Origin: Teleogryllus oceanicus | Taxonomy: Eukaryota > Arthropoda > Insecta > Orthoptera > Gryllidae | DNA length: 64,000 nucleotides | Reading direction: 5' to 3' | Assembly (NCBI GenBank): GCA_964035755.1 | Contig: CAXIVR010000008.1 | Span: 28,105,087 to 28,169,086 of the forward strand | In this document: in pieces, positions 1 to 11,788 of the stretch | How positions within the stretch are numbered: position 1 is the stretch's first letter | Layout of the letters: every line of letters begins with the position of its first letter | Translations under genes and position numbers: made by a program | Notes under the pieces: generated by a model | What the model was told of the DNA's origin: nothing | Database searches by the model: none | Seen by the model: only the letters and a program-made list of their open reading frames with translations

Positions 1-24
1 TACTTGCCCGCCTCAAGAACCCGG

Positions 25-589
25 ACGGGGAGCGGTGGCTCAGTGCATCAACTGATGCCACTGCAGCGCCTCTGATCGGGAGGTCCTAGGTTCCCACTCC
101 CCACGGCGGCAGGATTTTCGACACTAGCTCTTCAGCTAGATCGAATTCAGTCGCTGTCTGGACGAGAATTGTAGCGGCCGGCTGCTCTGATCGGTAGTTT
201 TCCGTGGTTTCTCCGATCAACACCAGGCGAATGCTGGAGCAGTACCCTACCAAACGGGACACGAACCGCGCGCGATCTCTCCTTCCTCTTCTTTGTCCCA
301 TCCTCTCCTCTTACACACACACTTACACTAACATGCACTACACTACTACATATTCCGGGAGACCGGTCGGAAGTTTAGAGCTTGTCCCGGCTGGGGCGGT
401 GCCACGCTGGTGGGAGAGTCCTGGTGAGGGGGAAACCCCACTATCCGACGGTAGGTCGGCGCCGGATCTTGCCATCCAGCGGGGGAAGATCACCACCATC
501 TCCCGAGAAAAAAACATACACTAGACTAACGGGACTAAGGACCAAAGCTGTTGACGCGCCCGAAAACACGAAAAAATCAATCAATCAAT
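25..589 (+). mobile_element. SINE-A copy 1, near full length (tRNA-derived SINE)
   Basis: The copy begins with a tRNA-like head (gagcggtggctcagtg resembles a pol III A box). It runs through the conserved SINE-A body and ends in an AATC-type tail. The usual B-box position is degraded (ggttcccactcc). The flanks ctcaagaacccgg (12-24) and ctgaggaacccgg (590-602) match at 11 of 13 positions, which fits an aged target-site duplication. Small open frames inside it are incidental. SINEs of this kind are transcribed by RNA polymerase III and mobilised by a partner LINE. Confidence 0.88.
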
Positions 590-602
590 CTGAGGAACCC
601 GG

Positions 603-1526
603 CGCTCCTACGGGCAGGGGCAACTTCCCCCGATTCCGCACTCATTTCCCCTTAAAATCCAGAAAGGAGTGTGCAAGTTGAGGCGGCGCGAGGCGGTGAA
701 TGGTGACTTCATACGAAAATATATTTCCCAGATTTTTTGTATCAAATAACCGAAAATTGTATTATGTATCGTATGTATTGTACTGTGTAAATTGTATTAT
801 ACATCAATCCTTTTTACTATTTGATGTTTATTTTCTTACTCAATTCTCACTTATGTAATCTTTGCTAAGTGACAGAAGTATGTTTGAATGGCGACTTCTT
901 TCCTTGTTTTCGTTCTGTTATTAAATCATTCAGTTAAGAATTGTATTTATCAATAATGTGAAATAAATAAGGTATGTATAAGTTAACAATTCTCGCTTGC
1001 GAACGGATAGCGCTTTTACAGAAAATAATATTTGTTTGTTAAACTTTCTAATCTAAATGTAGAATGTTAAAGCTTTTATAACACTCTCAGGTAAACAGGA
1101 TTAAAAATCAAGATAGTTTTGATTCAATTGTTTAAATTTTACTCTGGGTTTTGATTTTTGAATTATACTGCTGGATTATTTTATTTTGATGAATTGATTA
1201 TTTATTAGCCTTAAAGAGAAAATGGGAATTAATATAGCTAAATTTGTGACAACTCTCCAGTCATGTCTTCCAAAGACGGTCGTAGACTAGGTATATAGTG
1301 ACGTACCGCCACTCCCTAGCATTTGTACAACCCTTACTTTTAAGTCTTTCGCCAATTTCTCTGGACACTCAGCCCGCGATCTCTAGTAAGCTTGATACCT
1401 TGCCCGCGACCTTGATATGCCTCCATTAGCATGTAGCAGATGTGTTCGCGCTGCTGTCTGGATTCGATGTGACGTTTCAGGTCTGTCCAAGGTTTAGTTG
1501 TTTCAGGCGAAGGAAGAAATGTGTTT
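603..1526. other. AT-rich stretch, nothing recognised
   Basis: After a short GC-moderate stretch the sequence is AT-rich with stops in all frames. I see no transposon ends, tandem arrays or RNA gene. A ctctcaggtaaac at about 1083 resembles a splice junction, but it has no good pyrimidine tract. Confidence 0.5.
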
Positions 1527-2170
1527 TTTTTTTTCATTTATTTCTGCTTGGCCCGAAGGCCCTCAGCATCCGCGTACGATACAGTGATGTTACATTGAAT
1601 TACATTAACATTGATTGAGAAAACTTATAGACTTGAATACATTGAGTACATGTGAATTAAATGTGAGAAGCCACATCGGGTACATGATAATCAAGGAGGG
1701 TCGAAGAACTGTCGCGGAAGTTTTCGCTTTAGTCTATTGTGGTGAGGATTTTGTTTTCCGATTTTGAAATGTACGGCTGAGGGAATCTGGAGAATTTTAG
1801 GATAGAAGCGAGAGGATAGGAGGGAGAAATGGACGGTGATAGGAGTAATGCCGAGTTCGTTATGTAGCTGGGAGTTAGGTACAAACCATGGAGCTTTAGT
1901 GATGGTTCGGAGGAATTTATTTTGGAAAATCTGCATTTTTTGGATGTTCGATTTGCTGGCTGAGGCCCAGATAGGAGAAGCGTAGGATAAAATTGGGCGG
2001 ATCATTGACTGCTGTAGGTGAAGAAATGTTTTCTGTACCATGAAGTATCACTAATTTACGCAGATTGTCCTGGTTGCTTGTCAAATGGGTAACCAGGGAA
2101 GTAGTTGAATGGTGAAAACGGTTAGAGGAATACAAGAGGTTGTATAAAATTATAGGTGATTGTGAATAAA
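1527..2170 (-). mobile_element. Jockey-like LINE, 3' fragment with poly(A) tail (broken)
   Basis: On the minus strand, 2041 to 1691 encodes about 116 residues typical of the region after the reverse transcriptase catalytic core of Jockey-type non-LTR retrotransposons. It reads IRPILSYASPIWASASK, then FQNKFLRTITKAPWFVPN and QLHNELGITPI. A 3' UTR follows and ends in aaataaatg plus an A-run, seen on the plus strand as a T-run at 1527-1535. Upstream reading frames (2135-1917) are out of phase, so the ORF is frameshifted as well as truncated. It is a dead copy. Confidence 0.8.
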
Positions 2171-2344
2171 TACGATGTTTTTTTTAAAATTAATTTTTAA
2201 AATTATAATATTGTTTTTTATTTGTTGTTGGAACTACTGCAACATTCTAATGACCTCACCTTTCGGCTGCTGTTGCTCTATTTAGTTGGACTTCCGAGTT
2301 CATTCATCTAAGATCAATTTTGTCAATCAATTTCGTTAATTTAT

Positions 2345-2596
2345 TTGGGTTTAATCACCAACTAAGGTCATTAAGACCCACGAGTAATGTTCTAACGATC
2401 AGATGATAGCGTTATACGATAATTACGATGAGGTGAATGATGATGGAGGAGTGGTAAAATGATAGGCAGGGGAGACGGAGAGAATCAGAGAGCTCGCTTT
2501 GGCCATCACAAATTCCTCATGGATCGGCCGGGGATCGAACCCGGACCCTGGAGGATGAAGGCTTATGTGATAGCCATTACTGCACGTCCCCCGAGA
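2345..2596 (-). mobile_element. Second tRNA-derived SINE family (SINE-B), minus strand
   Basis: The reverse complement has a tRNA-like head (gtgcagtaatggctatcac as a weak A box, gggttcgatcccc as a good B box near 2530-2545). An unrelated body follows, ending in a segment with taatgacct near 2365-2375. A similar taatgacctta is found near the 3' end of some SINE-A copies, which hints at a shared LINE-derived tail. It could instead be a tRNA pseudogene followed by unique DNA. No intact cloverleaf is evident. Confidence 0.5.
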
Positions 2597-2599
2597 TTA

Positions 2600-3700
2600 A
2601 TCACGGATGCAATAACTCTTCCCCAAATTTTTCATTCTCCCTAATTTCATTAGTTATGATTTCATTAAGGTAGCCCAATAGGGATGCAGGGCACTGTCAG
2701 GATTAAGGGATATTGATTATGGATTTCAGAGATATTCTGAGGATTTTCTAATTAGTCATAGTATGTGTCGTGCACAGAATAAAGAAGCTGTATAATGGAA
2801 GAGTGCTACATTAGACTGATGGGTAGATTTGTACTTAAGCATAATAAGCACGTGCGTAAGGTTTAAATTGAAAAAGGGGCACAATAATTCTTCAAATAGA
2901 CTTTTATATTAGCTCATAATTATGTAAAAAAATATGTAAAAACATTTTTGTATACCAGCATTATAAACGACCTTTTCTGTTGCAAGAAATCGTTCATAAC
3001 CGGGCATTTTACGGCACAAATGATGGACGTATTAGCATTTTCGGCACGAATGATTGTGCCATCACACGTTCAGCCAGTCGCAGCGAGAGAATCGTGGGGA
3101 GGTAAACGGAACAGTCGACCACAGTTTTCTCGCACAGGTGTCAACAATATCATCTTCAATTTGCTTTCCAGAGGGCCTTGGATGTCAAACACCCGAGACA
3201 ACACAAGAAAGTTGTTTCGTCAAATTAAGTTTGATTCTGTTATAACTTTTTACTGCTGTTTTACAAAAAAATAGCGTATGCAACTCGTTTATAATGTTGC
3301 TTTATTTCATTCGTACAAATTTGAAAACTCACTCCTAAGGGCGCTCGTTTTCAAAACAGCGTTTTCATGCAGTAAAGCTGTAGACTAATTGCGTAAAATT
3401 ACAATTGTTAATGATAAAAAATATAACTAATTTACAAATGAAAACGTGGATAAAGCATTTTCATAATTTTCTTCCACAAAAAATATTTTTAGACAGCTAC
3501 TAGTTTACTTTTAAAGCATGCAGTTTGTCAAAAGTTCAATTTCTAACACTAGTGCTAAGCGAGACGGTGTTAAGACAAAACAGTATGAATGTAAAGAAGG
3601 AACAAAATTCGACTCACCACATTACTTACTACCGACCTTAATTACAATTAGTGATTTGTATATAAGAATTAAAGTAAAATTGATGTCTGTAACTGTCTGA
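2600..3700. other. AT-rich stretch, nothing recognised
   Basis: The sequence is AT-rich with short frames only. No terminal inverted repeats, tails or arrays were found. The frames at 2948-3274 and 3518-3700 show no recognisable protein motif. Confidence 0.5.
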
Positions 3701-3778
3701 AAACTAGTGTATGACACACGTGGTACGTTCCTCTGTTTGGCTGCGTTATGTTGATAGAGCAGAACAGTATTTCGAAGA

Positions 3779-3830
3779 GGTATAAATCGGGCCCTGCCTA
3801 TCGAGCACTGTCGCCGTAAGAGACGCACTC
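3779..3830 (+). promoter_or_regulatory. Possible TATA-type core promoter
   Basis: ggtataaatcggg (about 3779-3791) is a good TATA box match. It is followed roughly 25-30 nt later by gagcactgtcgcc, which resembles an initiator. It lies at the edge of the GC-rich island beginning near 3840. No downstream gene is recognisable, so it could equally be part of an unrecognised LTR or chance. Confidence 0.25.
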
Positions 3831-3954
3831 TACCCGAAAGGTCGGCAGCGCCGAAGCCCTGATGGCTGACGCCTGCAGCAGCGGGGAGGGATGCGCGCCC
3901 CGGGATTGTGGGGAGCTCCTGATGCGACCGCTGGGAGCGTGGCCGGCGCACAAG

Positions 3955-4400
3955 CATCCCCGCCCCGCCCCTCCCCGCCCCTGCCCCGCTCCGCCCCCTG
4001 CCCGCCCCGCCCCCTGCACCGCCCCGTCCTCCTGCATGCCCGCCCCGCCCCCTGCCCGCCCCGCCCCACCCCTGCCCGCCCCCTGCCTCCCCTGCACCGC
4101 CCCGGCCCCCCTGCCCCGACTCGCCCCGCCCCCTGCACCGCCCCGCCCCCTGCAGCGCCCCACCCCCTGTTCCGTCCCGCCCCTGCCCCGCCCCACCCCG
4201 CCCCGCCCCCTCCTGCCCTGCCCCGCTCCGGCCCCCCTGCCCCGACTCGCCCCGCCCGGCTCTGTCCCACCCGACCCCGCCCCGCCCCGGCCCGGTCCAG
4301 TCACACCCCACCCCGCCCTGCCCCGCCACGTCTAGCCCGGTCCGGCCCCGCCCTGCCTCTCCCTCCCCGTCCCACCCCGCCCCGCTCCGCATCGCCCCGC
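3955..4400. repeat. C-rich minisatellite (CCCCTGCCCGCC-like units)
   Basis: The plus strand is almost entirely C with CCCGCC, CCCTGC and CCCCTGCACC blocks repeated at about 10-16 bp spacing, with strong strand asymmetry. The minus strand is therefore rich in GGGG runs and could form G-quadruplexes. Long Pro/Ala/Arg or Gly/Arg frames in all six phases are by-products of the composition. Confidence 0.85.
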
Positions 4401-4740
4401 CTCGCCCCGCGAGGCGGAGCCAGCGCTAGGGGAATTCCGTCGGGGCAAACGAGGCGATCTGGCGCCAACTGCCCGACTGCGACCCCCCGACGCGCGCTCC
4501 GCGCCAGACCTTCGCCCTTGGCCTCGTCGCCGCCCCTCCGCGTCCTTGCCCCTCCCCTCCCTCCAAATCTCTCGCCATCCCCCTCCGCCCCCCTCGCTGT
4601 GGCTCCGCTGCGACGAGGCGCACATTCTTTACACCAGGGCGTGTCGTTTCTGGCCTTGCCACTCTATTCTGTAGTTCGTCTGCTTTTGGCCCTTCTCCTC
4701 GTGTTCCTTTTTGTTGTCCGCATTGCGGCATTTCGGCAGG
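4401..4740. other. GC/CpG-rich island, non-repetitive
   Basis: This continues the GC-rich block but with mixed sequence (gaggcggagcc, cgaggcgatctggcgcc, cgacgcgcgctccgcgcc) before AT-rich DNA resumes. No splice-bounded ORF or known motif can be assigned. Confidence 0.45.
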
Positions 4741-5384
4741 GATGAAAGTGGGGATTGCTCTCCGAAAATGTCTAAAACGTAAAAAGCTTCGTAATTCATT
4801 TAAAACATGCGGACTGAAAATGAATTACCAGTTGTTCCCTTCATAAAAGTTATGAACAATTATTTGCCGTGTCTAAATTGTTGAGACACTGTTGGAAGAC
4901 CTGAGAATTTGGGTTGAAATACCTCATTTGATCATTATTCATTAACCATTAATCTTGGTGACGGCAAAAGTTCCTGTGATTCTGTCTGTACATTTACATT
5001 TAATATTGCTCTTTCGCAGAAAAAAAGATCGTTTCTAATTCTTATACCATTCGGTTTTTAAAGTTACACTAATGATGAAAATTCTAATTTTCTATCAGAG
5101 TTTTCGGAAGTTATAAATTATTCCTAAGCGACTCTTTGTTCTCATGGAGTGAATTCTCTTCACTTGCATTACTCTCAAATTTGAGTATATTCGTTGTTTT
5201 TACTGTGAGCTATTTGAAATTTTGATTAAGCCGCTTTCCGAATAATACGTCATACAAATCGATTCTATTCTTTTATGCTATATAGACTCACTAAAATAAT
5301 TTCCTTTTACATTATTTCGCGCGAATGATTCACATCTAGAGGTCGCTCTTTGAAGTAGGTTTGTTTTTTTTTAATTCCTGAATT
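4741..5384. other. AT-rich stretch, nothing recognised
   Basis: AT-rich, stop-rich sequence without detectable repeats, tails or RNA-gene motifs. Confidence 0.5.
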
Positions 5385-5478
5385 TCCCCTCACCTAAAAC
5401 CCCCTTTCAATCTCCGTTCCCGGTCATGGGTTTGTGCGCCTCTGTGCTGCCGCCATAAATAAATCAACCATACATAAA
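5385..5478 (+). mobile_element. Possible LINE 3'-UTR fragment
   Basis: A C-rich stretch leads to cggtcatgggtttgtgcg, then gctgccgccataaataaatc and a similar second tail. This style of 3' end (gccgccataaataaat) is common at the ends of insect non-LTR retrotransposons, but no coding part is present. The assignment rests on general resemblance only. Confidence 0.3.
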
Positions 5479-5639
5479 TCAAGATAGCAATTTAAAATAT
5501 ATTCCCTGAATTTTGTATTATAATGTTCAACTAGAACAAAACAGAGAAATCGTCTTTGCTCGCATTTGAAAACCCCTGTGCGCCATGCGTCATGAAGACC
5601 TTGAGTGGGCTATTGGCTCTGTGCTGTGCTGGGATGTGG

Positions 5640-5830
5640 CAATGTCATACCCCTCTCCTTGCATCATGGCAACAACCGCGACGGCGCGGCGCCCGGCCCT
5701 CATTTGTTTAAATGGCGGCGCTCGTTGACCCTGCTGCATTCCCGACCGGCGACGGCGACGGCGGAGACGGCTGGCAGACTGGCTGTTGCCGAGCCGGCGA
5801 AGACGCGGGCGGGAGCGGTGTGACGCGGAC
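5640..5830. other. Short GC/CpG-rich island
   Basis: gcgacggcgcggcgcccgg and repeated gcgacggcgacggcgg-type triplets form a CpG-dense patch in AT-rich surroundings. The frame at 5605-5823 has no recognisable domain. Confidence 0.4.
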
Positions 5831-8800
5831 GGTGGCGATGAAGACGGTGCTTGCGCTGAGGACGGTGACGACGAAGGCTTTGTAGTGGCCGTGCACAGTG
5901 GGGCGAAATGACACCGGAAGGTGGGATGAAGGTCCGATTAATATATTACTTTCCCGCTATGGTGTAACCGCTTGTCATCGGCTACACTCATGACAAAAGA
6001 AATATTGAAGTGACAATACCCGACATCTTGCCCTACAAATAGTTCCTAGAGTAGCGAAGAGATGGCGTTACCTAGAAACAAATTTCTGAACGTACTTTCG
6101 CCCTAGCCAATCAGAACTTTTGTAGAAATGCGAATGTGGCATGAAGCTTGACTCGGACGAGATTGTCTTTCTTTCCGGATCGAGACGCTGAAGTGAGTAG
6201 ATGGGTACTATTCCACCACACAACCGACGAGGGACACGTGGAAAATACCAGAAATGAAGCTTTATTAAAAGGTAATTGTCTAAGTATTTTTCATGGGATT
6301 AATCACTGTGATATGTCAAGATTACGTAAAATTCGATAGGAATATTAAACAAGTAATGCAACGAATGTAAGAATAACGGTGGTAGTGGACTAAAATGAAT
6401 TTATAAAACCACGTTGCTACATTCTCGTTGCTGGAATATAGAAGAGAGTTTTTGTAACATAGGACGTGTTTCTGTTTCTTTGTTACAGCTTTTTTTTTTT
6501 CAGTTTTAGTTTTGAGCAATTACTTATTCTACTTTTATTCTATTTCATTTTTATTTATGGGATTTCACTTCGAAAATTCTATTGGAGAATTTTGATAATT
6601 CCGAAAAGCATAGTTTATTCAACAACTGGCTCAACTTTCACTAAAACTAAGTTATAATTTGGAGTTTTGGACTCGCATTCTAACGCGACCATCACTTTCG
6701 TGTATGCTGTGATTTAACTGGGCTGTACAACGAGGAGAAGGCGTACGGAAATACTCCGATTCCATCGCGGTAGGCAGCGCACAAACCGTCGCAGGGACAA
6801 CGACGACCTTGGGGCGTGAACGTCGCTCGACAGCCGTCTACGCAGCGCGGGATCAGCTTGGAAAATTCGCCTGTCGTGAGTCACAGAAAAGCAGAAAGAA
6901 TATTTACTAAATTGCAGCTTGGAAAACTTTCAAGATAGAATTATGATTGCACAAATTAAAACGTTGTAATATGAGCTTCCCTCAGTAACAGACATTGATC
7001 GGACAAGTTTTACTAAATATTAGTCTTGATAACCAGTAAATTTATTTTTGCAGTCGTAAGAGAAATCAGATCTAAATAATTTTTATGTTTATTGATAAAA
7101 GTCGTCCTTGTGTATAATTCTTTATCTAAATTCATACATAATTGACTTGATGTTATTTGAAATCATTTAAGAGGAATTGTCTATGTAAAAAAGGTTTTGA
7201 ACATGAATGAAAGCTGTTAAATTGTTTCTGGTAAAACGTTATTTCATGAACAGTCAAGAGACTTTGTAAAACAGAATTTTGCACTGCGAGGTCACGCAGA
7301 AGCTGAATATTAAGTGTAAATATTGAGTGTAGTATTATTTAAGATTGAAAAGGTATTAGTGAATTTTGGTATATTGTTTGTATGTATTTTTTACAGGATG
7401 GTTATTTAAATTGTGAATTGTGGTTTCATTAAGAGATAATTTGTTTTGAGAAGTGTACATATGTATTTACTGTTTGTTTCGTGTAAATGTAGATCAGAGT
7501 CACTATTATTCTACAGAAAACTGCAGTTTAGGTAGGGAGTTAGCTACCATTGTGTAATCAAAAGGAAAAGTAATCACGTAGGAGAATATGTGAATGTGAG
7601 TGTACGAAGGATCATATTGGAAAGAATATATGTTACTTGTTCTTTAAAACTATGAAATTGTGTTTGTTTGTTAAATGAATATTAGTTAGCAAAGACGAAC
7701 CCACCACCGATAGGGAATTATCCATAATTTGAGAGCTTCCCAGGTTTGTGTGACGGTGTAATCACACGTCACAAAACAAGTAAATAACAGATTTACTTCT
7801 GTAATTCGGCGTATTACGAAATAGTTAGGTAGATACGTGACGGTTACAATGGAGCAGAGAGAAAGTTATGTAACGTTGCGTGAAAAAAAACGCGTGAATA
7901 ACGCGGGGAGAATTTTCGTCAGAAAAACTCTTACTGCATTGCCCTGGTAACGAAAAAGTGGAGATAAATCCAGTTACTTAATTTAGAAAAGAATCCCTTA
8001 TCACGTGGTATAGCCACTAGTTTTATGGGGCACTGTGATCAAATTGTTTCCCATCAATGTACTGAAATATTGAATTATGTGAAATTATTTAAATAAAAAA
8101 TATTGAGAAAGCGAACATAGGAAATGAAATTTAAAAGATATTAAAATGTGTACATAATAACCAATTAATGAAAAATATTACGCCTTTATTAGGATCCTGC
8201 TATTCAGCGGAAATCCTAGCACTGCTGAGTTTGTTTTCACATTAATTCACCTGTGCATTGGTGGGTGAAGTGTAGCTGCTGGGCTCCGAGTGAACCTGTG
8301 TAACACGATGTCGTTTTAGGTGATGATGGTTGTTTGAAATATGGAAGAAGAGTGCACGGAAAGTTCACGCCTGACTTCAGTTACGTGAGAAAGAGTTAGA
8401 TTGGAGACTAGATTTGAGATTAGAGTTAGATCAGAGATAAGAGTTAGATTAGATTAGAGATTAGAATGTATTCTTCTCCTGGCGGTCAATTTTTCTTCCG
8501 CAAGGGAAGTTTTCGTTCACCGTATCATATGCAGATTATTTTTAATGGGTCGGAGAGTATCTGGGATAAATATCAGGATTCGAAAAGTTAGGCTATAGGC
8601 TTTGCAGCGATGTAAAGGGTTTGCATGTGGCCACTTTGTAATAAGTATACTATTTGTAATAATAAACTCCTAAATAAATAAAATCAGTTTCTCTTTAAAA
8701 AGGAATTAAAAAAAATTTTAGAAGGAACAGAAATAAAACTAATTTTTTAATTTCAGTGGTTATTGTATGGCTTAAAGTATCTTCGCACTTTAAAATGCAC

Positions 8801-9060
8801 ATAAAGCAAAAGTTTCCATTTATTAAAAATAAAAAAGTCAAAGAGAAGTTTTATTCCTTTTTAGAATTATTTTTTGTAGTTCCATTAAAAATTGAAAGTA
8901 CCTTTTACGCATTCATTTTATCTTGTCATTATCCATTAACCACATTATATGGAGTAATTTTGTTTTAACTCGTAACAGTTCGGTTTCGCGAAGCATTTAT
9001 AATCTTACTCTTTCCCTCCGAGAGCTCACTATATAATGAAACATATTTTACGGGTGGATT
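5831..9060. other. Long AT-rich stretch, no gene recognised
   Basis: The sequence is mostly AT-rich and stop-rich. Two sub-features stand out. One is a moderately GC-rich unique patch at 6720-6890 containing a cgtgagtc. The other is a degenerate repeat at 8389-8466 (listed separately). Frames at 6148, 6466 and 8756 are short, AT-driven and without motifs. Confidence 0.5.
8389..8466. repeat. Degenerate GATTAGAGTTAGA repeat
   Basis: Variants of gagttaga, gattagat and gagattaga follow each other for about 78 bp. The unit does not match the insect telomere repeat TTAGG, so a telomeric origin is not supported. Confidence 0.55.
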
Positions 9061-9186
9061 TTTTGTATTTATTCATTTATTTCCATACGAAGATTATTAT
9101 AAGTTAATTGTAAGAATATAAGCAAATATAACAAATTGTAGAGTGTATTAACACTGATGTTTGTATTGTTCTATCCAAAAGGAAAT
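9061..9186 (+). mobile_element. Possible LINE 3'-end fragment preceding the minisatellite
   Basis: The segment ends in ttctatccaaaaggaaataa and then aaatgaatgaatg. This is a style common at the 3' ends of animal non-LTR retrotransposons with GAAT-type tails. No coding sequence is present. The tail merges directly into the repeat that starts at 9187. Confidence 0.35.
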
Positions 9187-9503
9187 AAATGAATGAATGA
9201 ATGAATGAATGAATGAATGAATTATCAATCAATGAATCAATCAATGAATCAATCAATGAATCAATCAATGAATCAATCAATGAATCAATCAATGAATCAA
9301 TCAATGAATCAATCAATGAATCAATCAATGAATCAATCAATGAATCAATCAATGAATCAATCAATGAATCCAATCAATGAACCAATCAATGAATCAATCA
9401 ATGAATCAATCAATGAATCGATCAATGAAGCAATCAATGAATCAATCAATGAATCAATCAATGAATCAATCAATGAATCAATCAATAATCAATAATAAAT
9501 AAA
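9187..9503. repeat. 12-bp minisatellite (CAATCAATGAAT)n with (GAAT)n start
   Basis: It starts as pure gaat repeats (about 9187-9222) and becomes a nearly perfect array of a 12-bp unit, about 22 copies, with a few single-base variants near 9370-9430. Because 12 is a multiple of 3, both strands read as open periodic frames (MNQS on plus, DSLI on minus). These are not genes. Confidence 0.97.
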
Positions 9504-9660
9504 TCAAATTTCCTTACGAATTTTTTGGCTATCTGTTAATCCGTGTGAAATTTTCGCACGTGCGTGTGGACACTCCCTGCTACCCCCTCCCCGCCCACGG
9601 GACGCAGAGGGCGCTCCTGGTGTCATCGCGCCATCGCTCACCATGAGAATTGCCGCCTCA

Positions 9661-10416
9661 GGCCTCATTCACAATGCAAACTTAAACGTAACCGTAACGT
9701 AGCCGCAAAACCTAGAAATGGGTTATAAAGCGAGATCATTCACAATGCCTTGACGTAAACGTAGACGTGAGACGTAAACTTAAGGAGCTCGCAAGCTCCA
9801 AGCTTCTACGTTTAAGTTTACGTCGAAATTCTACCGAAGACCAATCAGAGAGCAGCATGAAAAACAAATGCACAACAAAATCCGCGAGAAGGAAGGTCGA
9901 CTCCAGATCTATTCTTGTTTATGCGTGTGTATTGGTGTGTATAGTTAAAAGGTAGAGCAAAAGAAGTTTGGGGAGTTTTGGTACGAGTTGCGAAGTGTTG
10001 ATTCAAAATGGCAAATAAAGCGCCTCTTTTTTTTTTTAAATAAAGCGCCCCTAAAATTAATGCTGCAGAAGCTTGCACAAGAAACAACACAAGCTGCATG
10101 CCTAAATCTCTCTCCATGACAAAATCTGAACGTGGCGTTAAATATATTAGCGGTACACAATTTAAAGCTCACTGCTCGCATATAACCTCAATAGGTAGGG
10201 GCGCAACAGCTGCTCGCAAATGCAAAGGTGAAATCGATAGGAGAGTCGAAAAAAATGCAAGAGACGCATCGATCAATATGTTGAATTCTGATTGGTTCAG
10301 GCAAAACCTACGTTCCAGCTTACGTTTGCCATTGTGAATTCTCGTTTTTACGTGAAAAGTTTACTGCATACGTTTACGGCTTACGTTACGTTTAAGTTTG
10401 CATTGTGAATGAGGCA
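9661..10416. mobile_element. 756-bp MITE, PIF/Harbinger-like, with 31-bp perfect inverted ends
   Basis: The left end at 9662-9692 (gcctcattcacaatgcaaac and onward) is exactly the reverse complement of 10385-10415. The element begins GGCC and is flanked by TCA on both sides (9658-9660 and 10417-10419), a 3-bp duplication like that of PIF/Harbinger elements. Inside are further subterminal inverted segments (gacgtaaacttaa against ttaagtttacgtc near 9770-9822). No transposase frame is present, so it is non-autonomous. The short frames inside it are not recognisable proteins. Confidence 0.85.
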
Positions 10417-10419
10417 TCA

Positions 10420-11297
10420 CTCTGCTCACCATCACTTGCCTAAGTTCTGGTTCCATTATGAGGCGCTCCCGTGCCGATTGCTCTAACTGCGGATGAACAA
10501 TATAATCGAAAATTGACTTTCAACTTCAATATTCGACGAAACAATGTTTTTTAACATTCCGACATCTTGCCAAGCGGCATACCATCTGACACACCAATCG
10601 ATTGACCAGATAGTGGGCCATCATTCATGGCCGTAAAATATCTTATCCACTGAATCTTGCTTCATTCCTGTAGACTTCGTAGACAAATAATTATTTGTCA
10701 ACTTGTGGTGGTACCACAGCACGTTTCTAACTTTTGCAATTTTCAGAAAGTTGAAAGAAAATCATACTTGCGCCATTTTTTAAGCGTCCTTTACTCTATC
10801 CATGGAAAAAAATGGGAGCCGTTTTTGAGAATATTTTTTTATAAATTGCATTAACTTCAGAGCTTGGGAAAATTTTCAAAAAATTACCCTGACTTATTTA
10901 AAGAAACTTTTTGAACAGATTTCATTTAAGTAAAAGCAATCATAATTTTTTTTTTTAAAATGAGTATTTGAATGGGATCTCTTTACATTTTTATTGTTCT
11001 TAACAACATAGAATTAAAAGAAAAAGAATTAATGACGTTTCTGAAAAAATAATTATTTAAAAATTGCCCATATTTACGCAAAATACAGAATATCACTCAC
11101 ATTAAAAAAATTGAACCGACATATTTAAGAGTAGGCTTTGAAGAACAGATTTCATTAACAACAAAAATATCTTAAATGTTGTAGTGGTAGGACGACACCG
11201 AGAAATGTTTCGATAATATAACGAAAAAATAACGTCTTTCTGACTGGCCTGTGAGCTGTCTTACCTACTCTATCTAACCTACCTAACCGACTGTGGG
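10420..11297. other. AT-rich stretch, nothing recognised
   Basis: AT-rich DNA. Two loosely similar segments containing gaacagatttcatt (about 10912 and 11150) suggest an old duplication or chance. No gene or transposon end is identified. Confidence 0.45.
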
Positions 11298-11788
11298 ACC
11301 GGGAACAGTAGCTCAGTCATCGACTGATGTCACTGCAGCGCTGACCAAGGAGAGGTCCTAGGTTCAAGTCCTGACGGCGTCAAGATTTTCGACGCTAGCA
11401 TTTCACTGGGAATTCCGCTGGGCAGGAGGAGAATTCTAGCGGCCGGCTGCTCTGATCAGTTTCCTTGGTTTCTCCGATCAACACCGGAGCAGTACCCTAA
11501 CAAACTGGCCACGGACCACGCGTGATCTTTCCTTCTTCTTCCTTGTCCTATTCTCTCCTCTTACACACACACACACTGACATGCACAACACTACCACATA
11601 TTCCGGGAGACCTGTCGGAGAGTCCAGCTTATGGGGAAAACCCGTTAGCTGACGGCAGGTCGGCACCGGATCTCGCCATCCAGCGAGAGAAGATCACCGC
11701 CATCTCCCGATGAAAAACATGCACTGCACTAACGGGAATAATGATCAAAGCAAGTTAACATGCCCGGAAACACGAAAAATCAACCAAC
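11298..11788 (+). mobile_element. SINE-A copy 2, internally deleted
   Basis: The head is accgggaacagtagctcag, with a B-box match ggttcaagtcc at 11361-11371. The body matches the family but is shorter: the region around the conserved cttgtcccggctgggg segment is missing, so the copy is about 490 bp. It ends in a cacgaaaaatcaaccaac tail. Confidence 0.88.

Noticed and set aside
2522..2596. tRNA gene on the minus strand
   Set aside because: The B box is good, but acceptor and anticodon stems do not pair convincingly. The sequence continues into a SINE-like body.
3622..4745. Frames of 150-280 residues over the C-rich island
   Set aside because: Gly/Arg or Pro/Ala low-complexity translations of the repeat, open on both strands at once.
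8389..8466. Interstitial telomere repeat
   Set aside because: The degenerate GATTAGA/GAGTTAGA words do not match TTAGG arrays.
9104..9495. Open frames (MNQS)n on plus and (DSLI)n on minus
   Set aside because: Direct translation of a 12-bp minisatellite; not a protein gene.
10860..11170. Possible duplicated AT-rich segments with gaacagatttcatt
   Set aside because: Similarity is limited to a short word in low-complexity AT sequence.
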